A DNA stretch of 6,039 nt from Chloroflexota bacterium (lineage in GTDB: Bacteria > Chloroflexota > Limnocylindria > QHBO01), in the NCBI GenBank assembly GCA_013697395.1, contig JACCWY010000377.1:1-6039 (forward strand), written 5' to 3'. The translations under genes were made by a program, and so were the position numbers. Position 1 is the first letter of the stretch, and each line of letters begins with the position of its first letter. The notes beneath the pieces were generated by a model. It did not search any database. It saw only the letters and a program-made list of their open reading frames with translations, and was not told the origin of the DNA. This document shows positions 1 through 5,013 of this stretch, in pieces.

Positions 1-837
1 GGCTCCATCGTCCGCACCCTGCTCGACGGCCAGCAGCCCGACGGGGGCTTCGGGGTCGGCGCCTACGGGAAGTGGACCGGGGCACACTGGCGCCTCGTCT
101 CCCTCGTCGAGCTCGGCGTCCCTCCCGGCGAGCCTCGTGCAGTCGCGGCCGCGGAGACGGTCCTGGACTGGCTCACCGGCGCCTCGCACCGCAGCAACGT
201 GCCGGTCATCCGGGGCCTGGCGCGCCGATGCGGCTCGCAGGAGGGCAATGCGCTCGCGGTGGCGTGCCGGCTCGGGATGGCGGACGACGAGCGCGTCCAC
301 CAGCTGGCCACCTCGCTCATCGGCTGGCAGTGGCCGGACGGCGGATGGAACTGCGACCGCCGGCCGGAGGCGCATCGGTCCAGCTTCCACGAGACCCTGC
401 CGCCCATCTGGGGCCTGCACGAGTACGCTGCCGCCGCGTCCGATTCGGGTGCGGCGAAGGCCGCACGACGTGGCGCCGAGCTGCTCCTGGAGCATGAGAT
501 GTTCCGGGCACTCTCGACCGGCGAGCCGATCCACCCGGAGTTCATGACTCTGCACTGGCCGCCGTACTGGCACTACGACGTGCTCCAGGGTCTCGTCGTC
601 CTTGCCCGCATGCGCCTCGCGGGCGATCCCCGGGCGGCCGCCGGCATCGACCTGCTCCGGCGTCGACGCCACGCCGATGGTCGATGGCGTGCCAGCTCCC
701 GCTGGTGGAAGCCGCCGGGCGGCACGCGTGCCGCGGAGGCGGTCGACTGGCGCACCGACGACAGCGGCGACCGAATGGTCACGCTCCGTGCCCTCACCGT
801 CCTGCGCGCGGCTCGGGCGCCAGCCTCCGGCGCATGA
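1..837 (+). CDS. Prenyltransferase/squalene-oxidase-repeat-like protein (5' end outside window)
   Basis: The frame is open from the first base to TGA at 835-837, so 278 C-terminal residues are visible and the start lies upstream of the window. The protein is rich in Trp, Gly and His and carries QW-like repeats: QQPDGGFG at residues 11-18, WQWPDGGWNCD near 110-120, and a degenerate HADGRW near 225-230. Such repeats are typical of the alpha/alpha-toroid fold of squalene-hopene cyclases, prenyltransferase beta subunits and related proteins. The segment between repeats (HETLPPIWGLHEY) also suits helical-barrel proteins of this superfamily. The DxDD acid motif of true squalene-hopene cyclases is not present in the visible part, so a terpene cyclase activity should not be assumed. 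The end of the protein is Arg/Ala rich and low in conservation. Family fold is fairly likely; substrate and role are unknown. Confidence 0.6.
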   Translation, partial: GSIVRTLLDGQQPDGGFGVGAYGKWTGAHWRLVSLVELGVPPGEPRAVAAAETVLDWLTGASHRSNVPVIRGLARRCGSQEGNALAVACRLGMADDERVHQLATSLIGWQWPDGGWNCDRRPEAHRSSFHETLPPIWGLHEYAAAASDSGAAKAARRGAELLLEHEMFRALSTGEPIHPEFMTLHWPPYWHYDVLQGLVVLARMRLAGDPRAAAGIDLLRRRRHADGRWRASSRWWKPPGGTRAAEAVDWRTDDSGDRMVTLRALTVLRAARAPASGA

Positions 838-924
838 GGCTGGTCGGCCCTACGTCGAACGTCCCAGTCGATTCGCGTCGAAAGGGGCGCGCAGGCGGCT
901 GTGCATCCGACGTCTCATGCATGA

Positions 925-943
925 CGGAGCAACCAACGCTCCG
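925..943 (+). terminator. Possible terminator hairpin after the first gene
   Basis: CGGAGC (925-930) and GCTCCG (938-943) form a perfect 6-bp stem with a 7-base loop, followed by AGCCTTTGTT, a weak T-rich tail. It lies 88 bases after the stop of the upstream gene and just before the ribosome binding site of the lipoprotein gene. It could end the upstream transcript or sit in the lipoprotein leader. The rest of 838-971 shows nothing else I can support. Confidence 0.35.
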
Positions 944-971
944 AGCCTTTGTTCACCGAGAGGATCCACCG

Positions 972-1520
972 ATGCGCTTCACTCGCACCTTCATTCCCGG
1001 CGCGCTGCTGGGACTGGCAATCATGCTGACGGCGTGCGGCCAGCCGGCCGGTACGCCGGCGTCGCCGTCCTCGACGCCCACCGCACCCACCGAGGCCCCC
1101 AGCCCCAGCAGCTCCCCATCGGTCGCCCCGAGCCCATCGGTCGAGCCGAGCCCGATCGAGGTGGTCGAGCACGAGCTGCCGATGCTCGCGAGCCTGACCG
1201 CGGACGCCGACGTGCACACCCTGCCGAGCGCCGACTCCCCGCTGCTGAGCGGCGAGGCCGTCAGCGACCTAAGCATCGTGGAGGAGGTCCGCCTCGAGGT
1301 CGGGAACCTCGTGGTCGCGTCGATGGGCCCGGTCTTCGCCGACGGCCGCTCGTGGTACGAGGTGAGCGCCACGGACGGCGGCGGAGATGTGTATTTCGGG
1401 CACGGCTGGGTTCCGGGCGAGTCCCTCAGCCCCGAGGGTGACGTTCCCACCGACAGCCGGATGGGGTGGCGATCTACGGCCTCGGCAGCGGCACCGCCGC
1501 AAGCGCCGATGTCCCCCTGA
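972..1520 (+). CDS. Secreted lipoprotein, N-terminal part of a frameshifted gene
   Basis: ATG 972 is chosen because GAGAGGA (958-964) lies 7 bases upstream and because it gives a textbook lipoprotein signal: basic MRFTR, a hydrophobic stretch at residues 7-19, and lipobox LTAC with Cys22 as the predicted lipidated residue. Residues about 27-58 form a Pro/Ser/Thr-rich linker that would tether the protein away from the membrane. Residues about 65-150 are a beta-rich domain with 'W-Y-E-V' and 'G-H-G-W-V' elements reminiscent of bacterial SH3-like domains; this resemblance is tentative. After about residue 164 the frame loses coding character (Arg, Ala and Pro rich) and stops at TGA 1518-1520. 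The true continuation appears in the frame beginning at 1466. Restoring one base near 1461-1469 gives a single protein of about 267 residues. The role is unknown; the protein is probably anchored on the outer face of the cytoplasmic membrane. Confidence 0.75.
   Translation: MRFTRTFIPGALLGLAIMLTACGQPAGTPASPSSTPTAPTEAPSPSSSPSVAPSPSVEPSPIEVVEHELPMLASLTADADVHTLPSADSPLLSGEAVSDLSIVEEVRLEVGNLVVASMGPVFADGRSWYEVSATDGGGDVYFGHGWVPGESLSPEGDVPTDSRMGWRSTASAAAPPQAPMSP
1118..1153 (+). repeat. 18-bp tandem duplication in the lipoprotein linker
   Basis: Positions 1118-1135 and 1136-1153 are two 18-bp copies differing at two bases. They encode the adjacent six-residue units SVAPSP and SVEPSP. This is a small in-frame expansion of a low-complexity Pro/Ser linker, of the kind that arises by slippage. 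Confidence 0.8.
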
Positions 1521-1774
1521 ACGGCACCCCGGTCACGGTCGGCTTCGCCGGCACGCCGATGCCGGACGACGACGCGTGCGAGCTCGAGGTCACCCTGATC
1601 CGCACCGATGGCACCGCCGTCAACGTCGCGACCGAGTCGCTGACCGGCCCCATGGCTGGCGAGCTTGGCGCCAATGAGCTGTCCAGCCTCTTTCAGGAGG
1701 AACCCGGCCAGGTCACGCTGCAGGTCAGGACCGATTGCAGCTTCGCCGCAAGCATCACGATGCCGCCGCTCTGA
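1466..1774 (+). CDS. C-terminal part of the frameshifted lipoprotein
   Basis: This frame overlaps the end of the previous reading frame by 55 bases and runs to TGA 1772-1774. It begins at GTG 1466, but no ribosome binding site precedes that codon and the first residues (VAIYGLGSGTA) read as mid-domain sequence, so an independent start is unlikely. The 102 residues look like a beta-sandwich C-terminal domain. Two cysteines (in CELEVTLI and in RTDCSF) could form a disulphide, as expected for an exported protein. I interpret it as the second half of the lipoprotein that begins at 972, separated by a one-base loss. A separate small gene is the less likely alternative. Confidence 0.65.
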   Translation: MAIYGLGSGTAASADVPLNGTPVTVGFAGTPMPDDDACELEVTLIRTDGTAVNVATESLTGPMAGELGANELSSLFQEEPGQVTLQVRTDCSFAASITMPPL

Positions 1775-1799
1775 TCACTCGGATCGTCCTCGCGGCCGC

Positions 1800-1828
1800 G
1801 GCCGGGGTCCTCGAAGGGGGCCCCGGCC
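1800..1828. terminator. GC-rich bidirectional terminator hairpin
   Basis: GGCCGGGG (1800-1807) pairs perfectly with CCCCGGCC (1821-1828). The stem extends by a T-G and two C-G pairs to 11 bp, closing a 7-base loop (1811-1817). There is no clear T run on either side. It lies between the 3' ends of convergent genes (stops at 1774 and 1858), where a shared transcription end is expected. It is the main structure in the 83-base gap. Confidence 0.65.
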
Positions 1829-1857
1829 TCTGAGTACCCGCTGACCAATCGCCACGG

Positions 1858-2085
1858 TCATCCCAGGGGCTTCACGACCATCAGGAACACCATCAGGGCG
1901 ATGATGCCTTGGAGCGCCCACGCGCCGATGCGGGCGCGCTGATCCTCGACGACGGCGGCCAGCTCCGGTGAAGCGGCGCCGTCCGGACTGGCGAGGGCCG
2001 CCTGCTCGAGGCGCGTCACCCACGGATCGGTGATGGTGATCCCGATGGCGATTGCACCGATGAACGCCACGTAGGCGGCGATGAG
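1858..2085 (-). pseudogene. C-terminal half of the DUF2269-like membrane protein, beyond an in-frame TGA
   Basis: This is the same reading frame as the upstream half, continuing directly after TGA at 2088-2086 to TGA at 1860-1858. The first residues (LIAAYVAFIGAIAIGITI) form a third membrane segment. A charged, Ala-rich loop with VVEDQRARIG follows, then a fourth membrane segment (ALQGIIALMVFLMVV). A GTG at 2070-2068 could in principle restart translation, but it falls inside the third helix and has no clear ribosome binding site. Joined with the upstream half, it completes a four-helix protein of about 157 residues, which agrees with small DUF2269-like proteins. Confidence 0.6.
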
Positions 2086-2331
2086 TCAAGGCCGCAGCAG
2101 GTCGATCTGCCCGGTCAGCGCGGCGATGATCCCGAACACCAGTCCGGCGAGGAAGAGGCCGGTCGCGATCGGTCCCGAGAGCGGCTTGACCTTCTCCACG
2201 GTCGTACGAATGGCGCGCACGTCTCCGCTCTGGGCGACGCGGCGGACGACGATCTCGCCGCTCACCGCCAGGGCGACGGCGAAGAACATCGAGACCACGT
2301 GGAGGTACTTGAAGGCAACGAACGGATCCAT
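2086..2331 (-). CDS. DUF2269-like integral membrane protein, N-terminal half (ends at in-frame TGA)
   Basis: The ATG at 2331-2329 overlaps the last base of the TetR stop codon (TGATG), so translation is probably coupled to the regulator. The 81 residues contain two predicted membrane helices: residues about 4-24 (YLHVVSMFFAVALAVSG) and about 54-76 (GPIATGLFLAGLVFGIIAAL). A charged cytoplasmic-type loop joins them. The 'FKYLHVVSMF' opening and four-helix plan, once the rest is added, resemble the predicted membrane family DUF2269. Function in that family is not established. The reading frame stops at TGA 2088-2086 in the sequence L-R-P-stop-L-I, then continues open for 75 codons. The stop may replace a Trp codon (TGG to TGA). 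If the stop is real, the product has only half its helices and is probably non-functional. Confidence 0.65.
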   Translation of the reverse strand: MDPFVAFKYLHVVSMFFAVALAVSGEIVVRRVAQSGDVRAIRTTVEKVKPLSGPIATGLFLAGLVFGIIAALTGQIDLLRP

Positions 2332-2948
2332 CAGTGAAGGCGTCCTTTCTCTATCTGGTGAGTTGCCGCCGCGACCGGCGAGTCCGCAACGGACCGCGCG
2401 ACCTGCGCGGCCGCGCGGGAGACGTCCATGCCGGCGTCGCGCAACGATCGCCAGGACCCGAACGAGGTGAGCGCAGTGCCGATAGCCACCGAAACGTCAT
2501 CGGCGGCTGCCCCGAGCGCGGTGGCCACGAGGGCGCGGTGGAGAGCGTCGACGTCGCGCAGCCAGGCATCGACCTCGGGCAGCGTTCGACGGTCGATCTG
2601 GAGATGCTCCCAGCCGGATGCCATCTCCTCCCACCAGGTGAACAGCGCCTCCGCCAGGAGCCGGACGCGCTCGCCACGGTCGCGCGCGCCGACGAGCACG
2701 GCATCGGTCGGCATCGGGAACAGGTTGTCGCTCAGCTGGCCGCATGCCTGGATGAGGTCCCCCATCCGGGGGAAGTGGTTGAGGACGGTCGCCGGCGACA
2801 CCCCCGCGCGCCCGGCCACGTCCCGGATGCTCGTGCGCGTGATCCCCTGCTCGTCGTGGAGGGTCAGCGTCGCCTCGAGGATCCGGCGGCGCGTGGCCGT
2901 CGCCGAATCGGCTCGCTTTCCGAGCCGGTACGGACGCCGCTTCACCAT
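2331..2948 (-). CDS. TetR-family transcriptional regulator (first of two)
   Basis: The product is 205 residues if started at ATG 2948-2946. The N-terminal helix-turn-helix spans residues about 39-60 (TSIRDVAGRAGVSPATVLNHFP), the hallmark of TetR regulators. It is preceded by the basic arm RRPYRLGKRAD and 'TRRRILEAT'. The remaining roughly 145 residues are the helical ligand and dimer domain, which contains several Trp (TWWEEM, GSWRSLRDAG) and shows no recognisable ligand signature. In-frame ATGs at 2969 and 3002 are alternatives. I prefer 2948 because it gives the usual family length and leaves the inverted repeat at 2954-2968 outside the gene. No start has a good ribosome binding site. It is co-transcribed with the downstream membrane protein and divergent from the operon beginning at 3066, the usual target arrangement for a TetR repressor. 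Family assignment is firm; ligand unknown. Confidence 0.88.
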   Translation of the reverse strand: MVKRRPYRLGKRADSATATRRRILEATLTLHDEQGITRTSIRDVAGRAGVSPATVLNHFPRMGDLIQACGQLSDNLFPMPTDAVLVGARDRGERVRLLAEALFTWWEEMASGWEHLQIDRRTLPEVDAWLRDVDALHRALVATALGAAADDVSVAIGTALTSFGSWRSLRDAGMDVSRAAAQVARSVADSPVAAATHQIEKGRLH

Positions 2949-2953
2949 TTGCG

Positions 2954-2968
2954 TGAACGCATCGTTCA
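2954..2968. promoter_or_regulatory. Candidate TetR operator TGAACG-N3-CGTTCA
   Basis: TGAACG (2954-2959) and CGTTCA (2963-2968) form a perfect inverted repeat with a 3-base centre, six bases before the preferred TetR start. On the minus strand, TATATT (2977-2972) lies just upstream and TTGACG (2989-2984) further up. The spacing of TTGACG to TATATT is too short for one promoter, so I do not assign exact hexamers. A repressor bound here would block its own promoter and could affect the divergent operon. GAAC/GTTC arms recur next to the second TetR gene. Confidence 0.5.
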
Positions 2969-3065
2969 TCCAATATAGGGCGCTCGTCAAGTCCGGCGGC
3001 ATCGTGTTACAACAGCGCTGAGCCGGTGTCCCCCTGCACGCCGGCCACGTAGCGAGGAGGCACCG

Positions 3066-3314
3066 ATGCCAAAGTTCATGGACGTCCACCACGGGATGCA
3101 CGGCATCACACCCCAGGCCCTGAAGGACGCTCACCAGGCCGACCTGGACATCCAGGGCGAGGAGGATGTCGACTTCCAGCGGGCCTGGGCCGATCCGGAT
3201 TCCGGGATGGCGTGGTGCATCTCGGAAGCGCCCAGCGCCGAGGCGGTCAAGCGCATCCACGATCGCGCGGGCCACCCGGCCACGGAGGTCTATCCGGTCC
3301 CCGTCGAGGTGTGA
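3066..3314 (+). CDS. SCO4226/DUF4242-like small protein, possible nickel-binding
   Basis: The gene starts at ATG 3066 behind a strong GAGGAGG ribosome binding site (3054-3060) and encodes 82 residues ending at TGA 3312-3314. The pattern 'MPKFMDVHHGM.GITPQAL..AH..DL.IQGEE' and, near the end, 'SEAPSAEAVKRIHDRAGHPATEVYPV' matches the SCO4226/DUF4242 group. These are small ferredoxin-like-fold proteins, the Streptomyces member of which is described as nickel-responsive and nickel-binding. Possible metal ligands here are His8, His9 and His12 in the N-terminal segment, His23 in the first helix and His66 and His71 near the C-terminus; which would bind metal cannot be told from sequence. It is first in a three-gene operon and divergent from a TetR gene. 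The family name is likely; metal binding is by analogy only. Confidence 0.8.
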   Translation: MPKFMDVHHGMHGITPQALKDAHQADLDIQGEEDVDFQRAWADPDSGMAWCISEAPSAEAVKRIHDRAGHPATEVYPVPVEV

Positions 3315-3706
3315 CGCCGTTCGAGCAGCTCGACTTCATCTACCTGCCGAGCCGCGACGTTGCCGCCGACGTCCGCTACTACACCGATGTGCTGGGAGCG
3401 CAGCTGACCTTCGCAGTGGAGGGCATGGGCACGCGCGTCCCAATGGTGCAGCTCACCGAGCAGCCGCCTCGCCTGCTCCTTGCCGGGCACCTGGAGGGCG
3501 AACGTCCGGTGGCGGTCTACCGGGTCGCGGACATCGAACAGGCAGCCGAGGAGCTGGAGGCGCGGGGCTGGGAGCGCGGGCACATGCTCGAGATCCCGCA
3601 CGGCCCGGTCTGCTCCTTCGCGACCCCTGGCGGCCATCGGCTCGCGATCTACCAGCTCACGCGGCCAGAGGCAGGCGAACACTTCGTCGGTCGCCGCGAC
3701 TTCTGA
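3311..3706 (+). CDS. VOC (glyoxalase/bleomycin-resistance fold) family protein
   Basis: The preferred start is GTG 3311-3313, which overlaps the upstream stop (GTGA), giving translational coupling and 131 residues to TGA 3704-3706. The frame is open further upstream to 3212, but that stretch is Arg-rich shadow of the previous gene. The sequence shows the paired beta-alpha-beta-beta-beta layout: FEQLDFIYLPSRDVAADVRYY with 'YTDVLGAQLTF' in the first half, and 'VYRVADIEQAAEELEARGW' followed by 'SFATPGGHRLAIYQLTRP' in the second. Positions that carry metal ligands in glyoxalase I and dioxygenases are Asp or hydrophobic here (LDFIYL, RLAIYQ), so a metal-free or binding role is as likely as catalysis. 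Its substrate is unknown. It lies between the SCO4226-like gene and the peptidase gene. Confidence 0.8.
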   Translation: MTPFEQLDFIYLPSRDVAADVRYYTDVLGAQLTFAVEGMGTRVPMVQLTEQPPRLLLAGHLEGERPVAVYRVADIEQAAEELEARGWERGHMLEIPHGPVCSFATPGGHRLAIYQLTRPEAGEHFVGRRDF

Positions 3707-3713
3707 GATCGCA

Positions 3714-4013
3714 ATGAAGCTGCTGCTCTCGTCATTCGGCCCCTCGCCCGAGCATGACACGGCGCTCGCCGAACTCGTCGGCAAGCCGCTGGGCGAGATC
3801 CGGGTGGGGTACATCGAGAACGCGCACGACGTCTACGACGATGCAGGCTCCCTGGCCGAAGGCCGGGAATCACTTCGCGCCAAGGACTATGCCTTCGAGC
3901 TGGTGGCCTGCGTGAGTGGCGAACCGATCACCGCGGTCTCCGGGCGCTGCTCGAGCGCTTCGACGCCTTCCTCCTCACCGGCGGCAACCCGTACCACCTT
4001 CGATCGCTCATGA
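3714..4013 (+). CDS. S51-type peptidase (dipeptidase E-like), N-terminal part of a frameshifted gene
   Basis: ATG 3714 lies 7 bases after the VOC stop, so this is the third gene of the operon; the ribosome binding site is weak. Residues 1-64 read well (MKLLLSSFGPSPEHDTALAELVG, then IRVGYIENAHDVYDD). This is the Rossmann-like start typical of peptidase S51 proteins (PepE, cyanophycinase relatives), which are cytoplasmic serine peptidases of the class I glutamine amidotransferase-like fold. After FELV (codons 3894-3905) the frame turns to Ser/Arg-rich nonsense and ends at TGA 4011-4013. Inserting one base at about 3906 restores 'V-D-L-R-E-W-R' and joins it to the second fragment, giving 209 residues, close to family length. 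Confidence 0.7.
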   Translation: MKLLLSSFGPSPEHDTALAELVGKPLGEIRVGYIENAHDVYDDAGSLAEGRESLRAKDYAFELVACVSGEPITAVSGRCSSASTPSSSPAATRTTFDRS

Positions 4014-4342
4014 AGGTCACCGGGGCGGACGAGATCATCACCGAGCTGGTCGAGGGCGGAGCCGTCTACGCCGGAGCCAGCGCGGCGGCTGTGGTCGCCG
4101 GTCCGACGCTTCGACACTTCGACGAGCTGGACGACCCCGCCGAGGCGGAGGAGCTCATCTGGGATGGCCTCGGGCTGACCCACGTCGTCGTCGCCCCGCA
4201 CGTCGACAACCCGGAGTTCGGCGAGGGGTGCCGCAAGGCGGGTGACCTGTGCGAACGCGACGGCTACACCGTCCAGCGGCTGACCGGCTCGCAGGCCCTG
4301 GTCATACATGGCGACGTGCTCCGCACGGACGGGGGCGCCTGA
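4010..4342 (+). CDS. S51-type peptidase, C-terminal part of the frameshifted gene
   Basis: The stretch from ATG 4010 to TGA 4340-4342 gives 110 residues, but the same frame carries real family sequence back to about 3908, including LLTGGNPYHL, equivalent to the GGNT motif of S51 peptidases. ATG 4010 is therefore an internal Met, not the true start. In the reconstructed 209-residue protein, GGN falls at 90-92, the probable nucleophile Ser123 in YAGASAAAVVAG, and the probable catalytic His163 in VVVAPHVDN. E. coli dipeptidase E uses Ser120 and His157, so the placement is credible. The nucleophile elbow reads G-A-S-A-A, where the family usually has G-x-S-A-G. That change may alter activity. The gene ends three bases from the end of the convergent TetR gene. 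Confidence 0.7.
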   Translation: MKVTGADEIITELVEGGAVYAGASAAAVVAGPTLRHFDELDDPAEAEELIWDGLGLTHVVVAPHVDNPEFGEGCRKAGDLCERDGYTVQRLTGSQALVIHGDVLRTDGGA

Positions 4343-4345
4343 GGC

Positions 4346-4939
4346 TCAGCCCGCCGGGCCGGTCGCACCAATCACGAGCTGGGCAGCGAGCGCGGCGGCT
4401 TCGCGGGTCGAGAGCCCGTGGTCGATGGCGAGGGAGCGCCACGTCCAATAGCTGACGGCGTGCCCCGCCGCGGCGCGCAGGCGACGCGTGGTCGCGCCGG
4501 TGGCGTCCGCGTCGGACAGGAGTGCCCCAACCATGCGATCGCTGTTCGCCCGGCGCGCGCGCTGGTTGGACTCTGGCGTGTGGGCGACATCGCGGTAGAT
4601 CGGGTACAGGTCCTCGCCATTCTCGTGATACCAGCGATAGAGCTCGCCGAGCGCCCGGTGCACGCGCGGCTCGAATGGCGAAGTGTCGCGCCATGCCGCC
4701 GGGTCGGGTGGCGGGTGCAGGGAGCGCCAGTGGCTCATGCAGGCACCGAACAGCGCGTCCTTCGACGGGAAGTGGCGATAGAGAGTGATCCGCGTCACCC
4801 CCGCCTCCTCGGCCACGGCGCTGAACGATGTCGCGGACGGGCCGACGGTGGTGTGCAGCCGCACGGCGGCCTCGGTGATGCGCTGCCGCGTCTGACCGAT
4901 CAGATCGGCACGCCGGCGCATTCGGTATGGCCGGGTCAT
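4346..4939 (-). CDS. TetR-family transcriptional regulator (second of two)
   Basis: This 197-residue protein starts at ATG 4939-4937; the frame is open further upstream to a TTG at 4987, but that extension has no family character. The helix-turn-helix spans residues about 38-58 (TSFSAVAEEAGVTRITLYRHFP), preceded by TRPYRMRRRAD and 'TRQRITEAAVRLH'. The C-terminal domain includes 'HWRSLHPPPDPAAW' (residues about 70-83), a string seen in a large actinobacterial/chloroflexotal TetR subgroup, and 'YWTWRSLAIDHGLSTREAA' near 165-183. The N-terminal arm and the 'WRSL...G.S..AA' segment parallel the first TetR, so the two are probably distant paralogues. It is divergent from the cupin gene, its likely target. 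The ligand is unknown. Confidence 0.9.
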   Translation of the reverse strand: MTRPYRMRRRADLIGQTRQRITEAAVRLHTTVGPSATSFSAVAEEAGVTRITLYRHFPSKDALFGACMSHWRSLHPPPDPAAWRDTSPFEPRVHRALGELYRWYHENGEDLYPIYRDVAHTPESNQRARRANSDRMVGALLSDADATGATTRRLRAAAGHAVSYWTWRSLAIDHGLSTREAAALAAQLVIGATGPAG

Positions 4940-4943
4940 TGAT

Positions 4944-4957
4944 GAACGGACCTGTTC
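4944..4957. promoter_or_regulatory. Candidate TetR operator GAAC-N6-GTTC
   Basis: GAACGGACCTGTTC has matching 4-base arms plus one further symmetric G/C pair. It lies four bases before the ATG of the second TetR gene, the same position as the inverted repeat before the first TetR gene. It also lies upstream of the TTGACA that could serve the cupin gene, so one bound repressor could control both directions. Confidence 0.45.
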
Positions 4958-4964
4958 TAACACC

Positions 4965-4993
4965 TTGACATCCCTGACGTGCTGCAATCAGTA
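4965..4993 (+). promoter_or_regulatory. Possible promoter for the cupin gene
   Basis: TTGACA (4965-4970) is a perfect -35 match. A 17-bp spacer leads to TCAGTA (4988-4993), a poor -10, so the call is tentative. Transcription from here would begin near 5000 and leave only about 14 bases before ATG 5014, with no ribosome binding site, which would suit a nearly leaderless message. Confidence 0.3.
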
Positions 4994-5007
4994 GACGGTA
5001 CTGTTCA
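4992..5007. promoter_or_regulatory. Second candidate TetR operator, before the cupin gene
   Basis: TAGACGGTACTGTTCA is symmetric at 5 of 8 base pairs around a GTAC centre. Its right arm (GTTCA) matches the arms of the sites at 2954-2968 and 4944-4957. It would cover the cupin transcription start. It is weaker than the other two sites. Confidence 0.3.
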
Positions 5008-5013
5008 CTCGAT

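Noticed and set aside
953..1450. Minus-strand open frame of 165 codons opposite the lipoprotein
   Set aside because: The sense strand has a ribosome binding site, signal peptide and lipobox. The antisense frame is Ser/Gly/Val low-complexity sequence mirroring the linker.
1461..1469. Programmed -1 ribosomal frameshift in the lipoprotein gene
   Set aside because: GATGGGGTGG is not a recognised X-XXY-YYZ slippery heptamer and no downstream stimulatory structure is evident. A one-base loss is simpler.
2086..2088. TGA read as an amino acid (recoding or selenocysteine) in the membrane protein
   Set aside because: TGA is the terminal stop of nearly every other gene in the window, one of them (3312-3314) overlapping the next start. 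No selenoprotein family is suggested, and no insertion-element hairpin was apparent by eye.
2334..2978. Plus-strand open frame of 214 codons across the first TetR gene
   Set aside because: It is the antisense shadow of a clear TetR helix-turn-helix protein and lacks domain-like sequence of its own.
2969..3275. Extended N-terminus of the first TetR (starts up to 3275)
   Set aside because: The extension overlaps the start of the divergent SCO4226-like gene and its strong ribosome binding site, contains Cys-rich non-family sequence, and exceeds normal TetR length.
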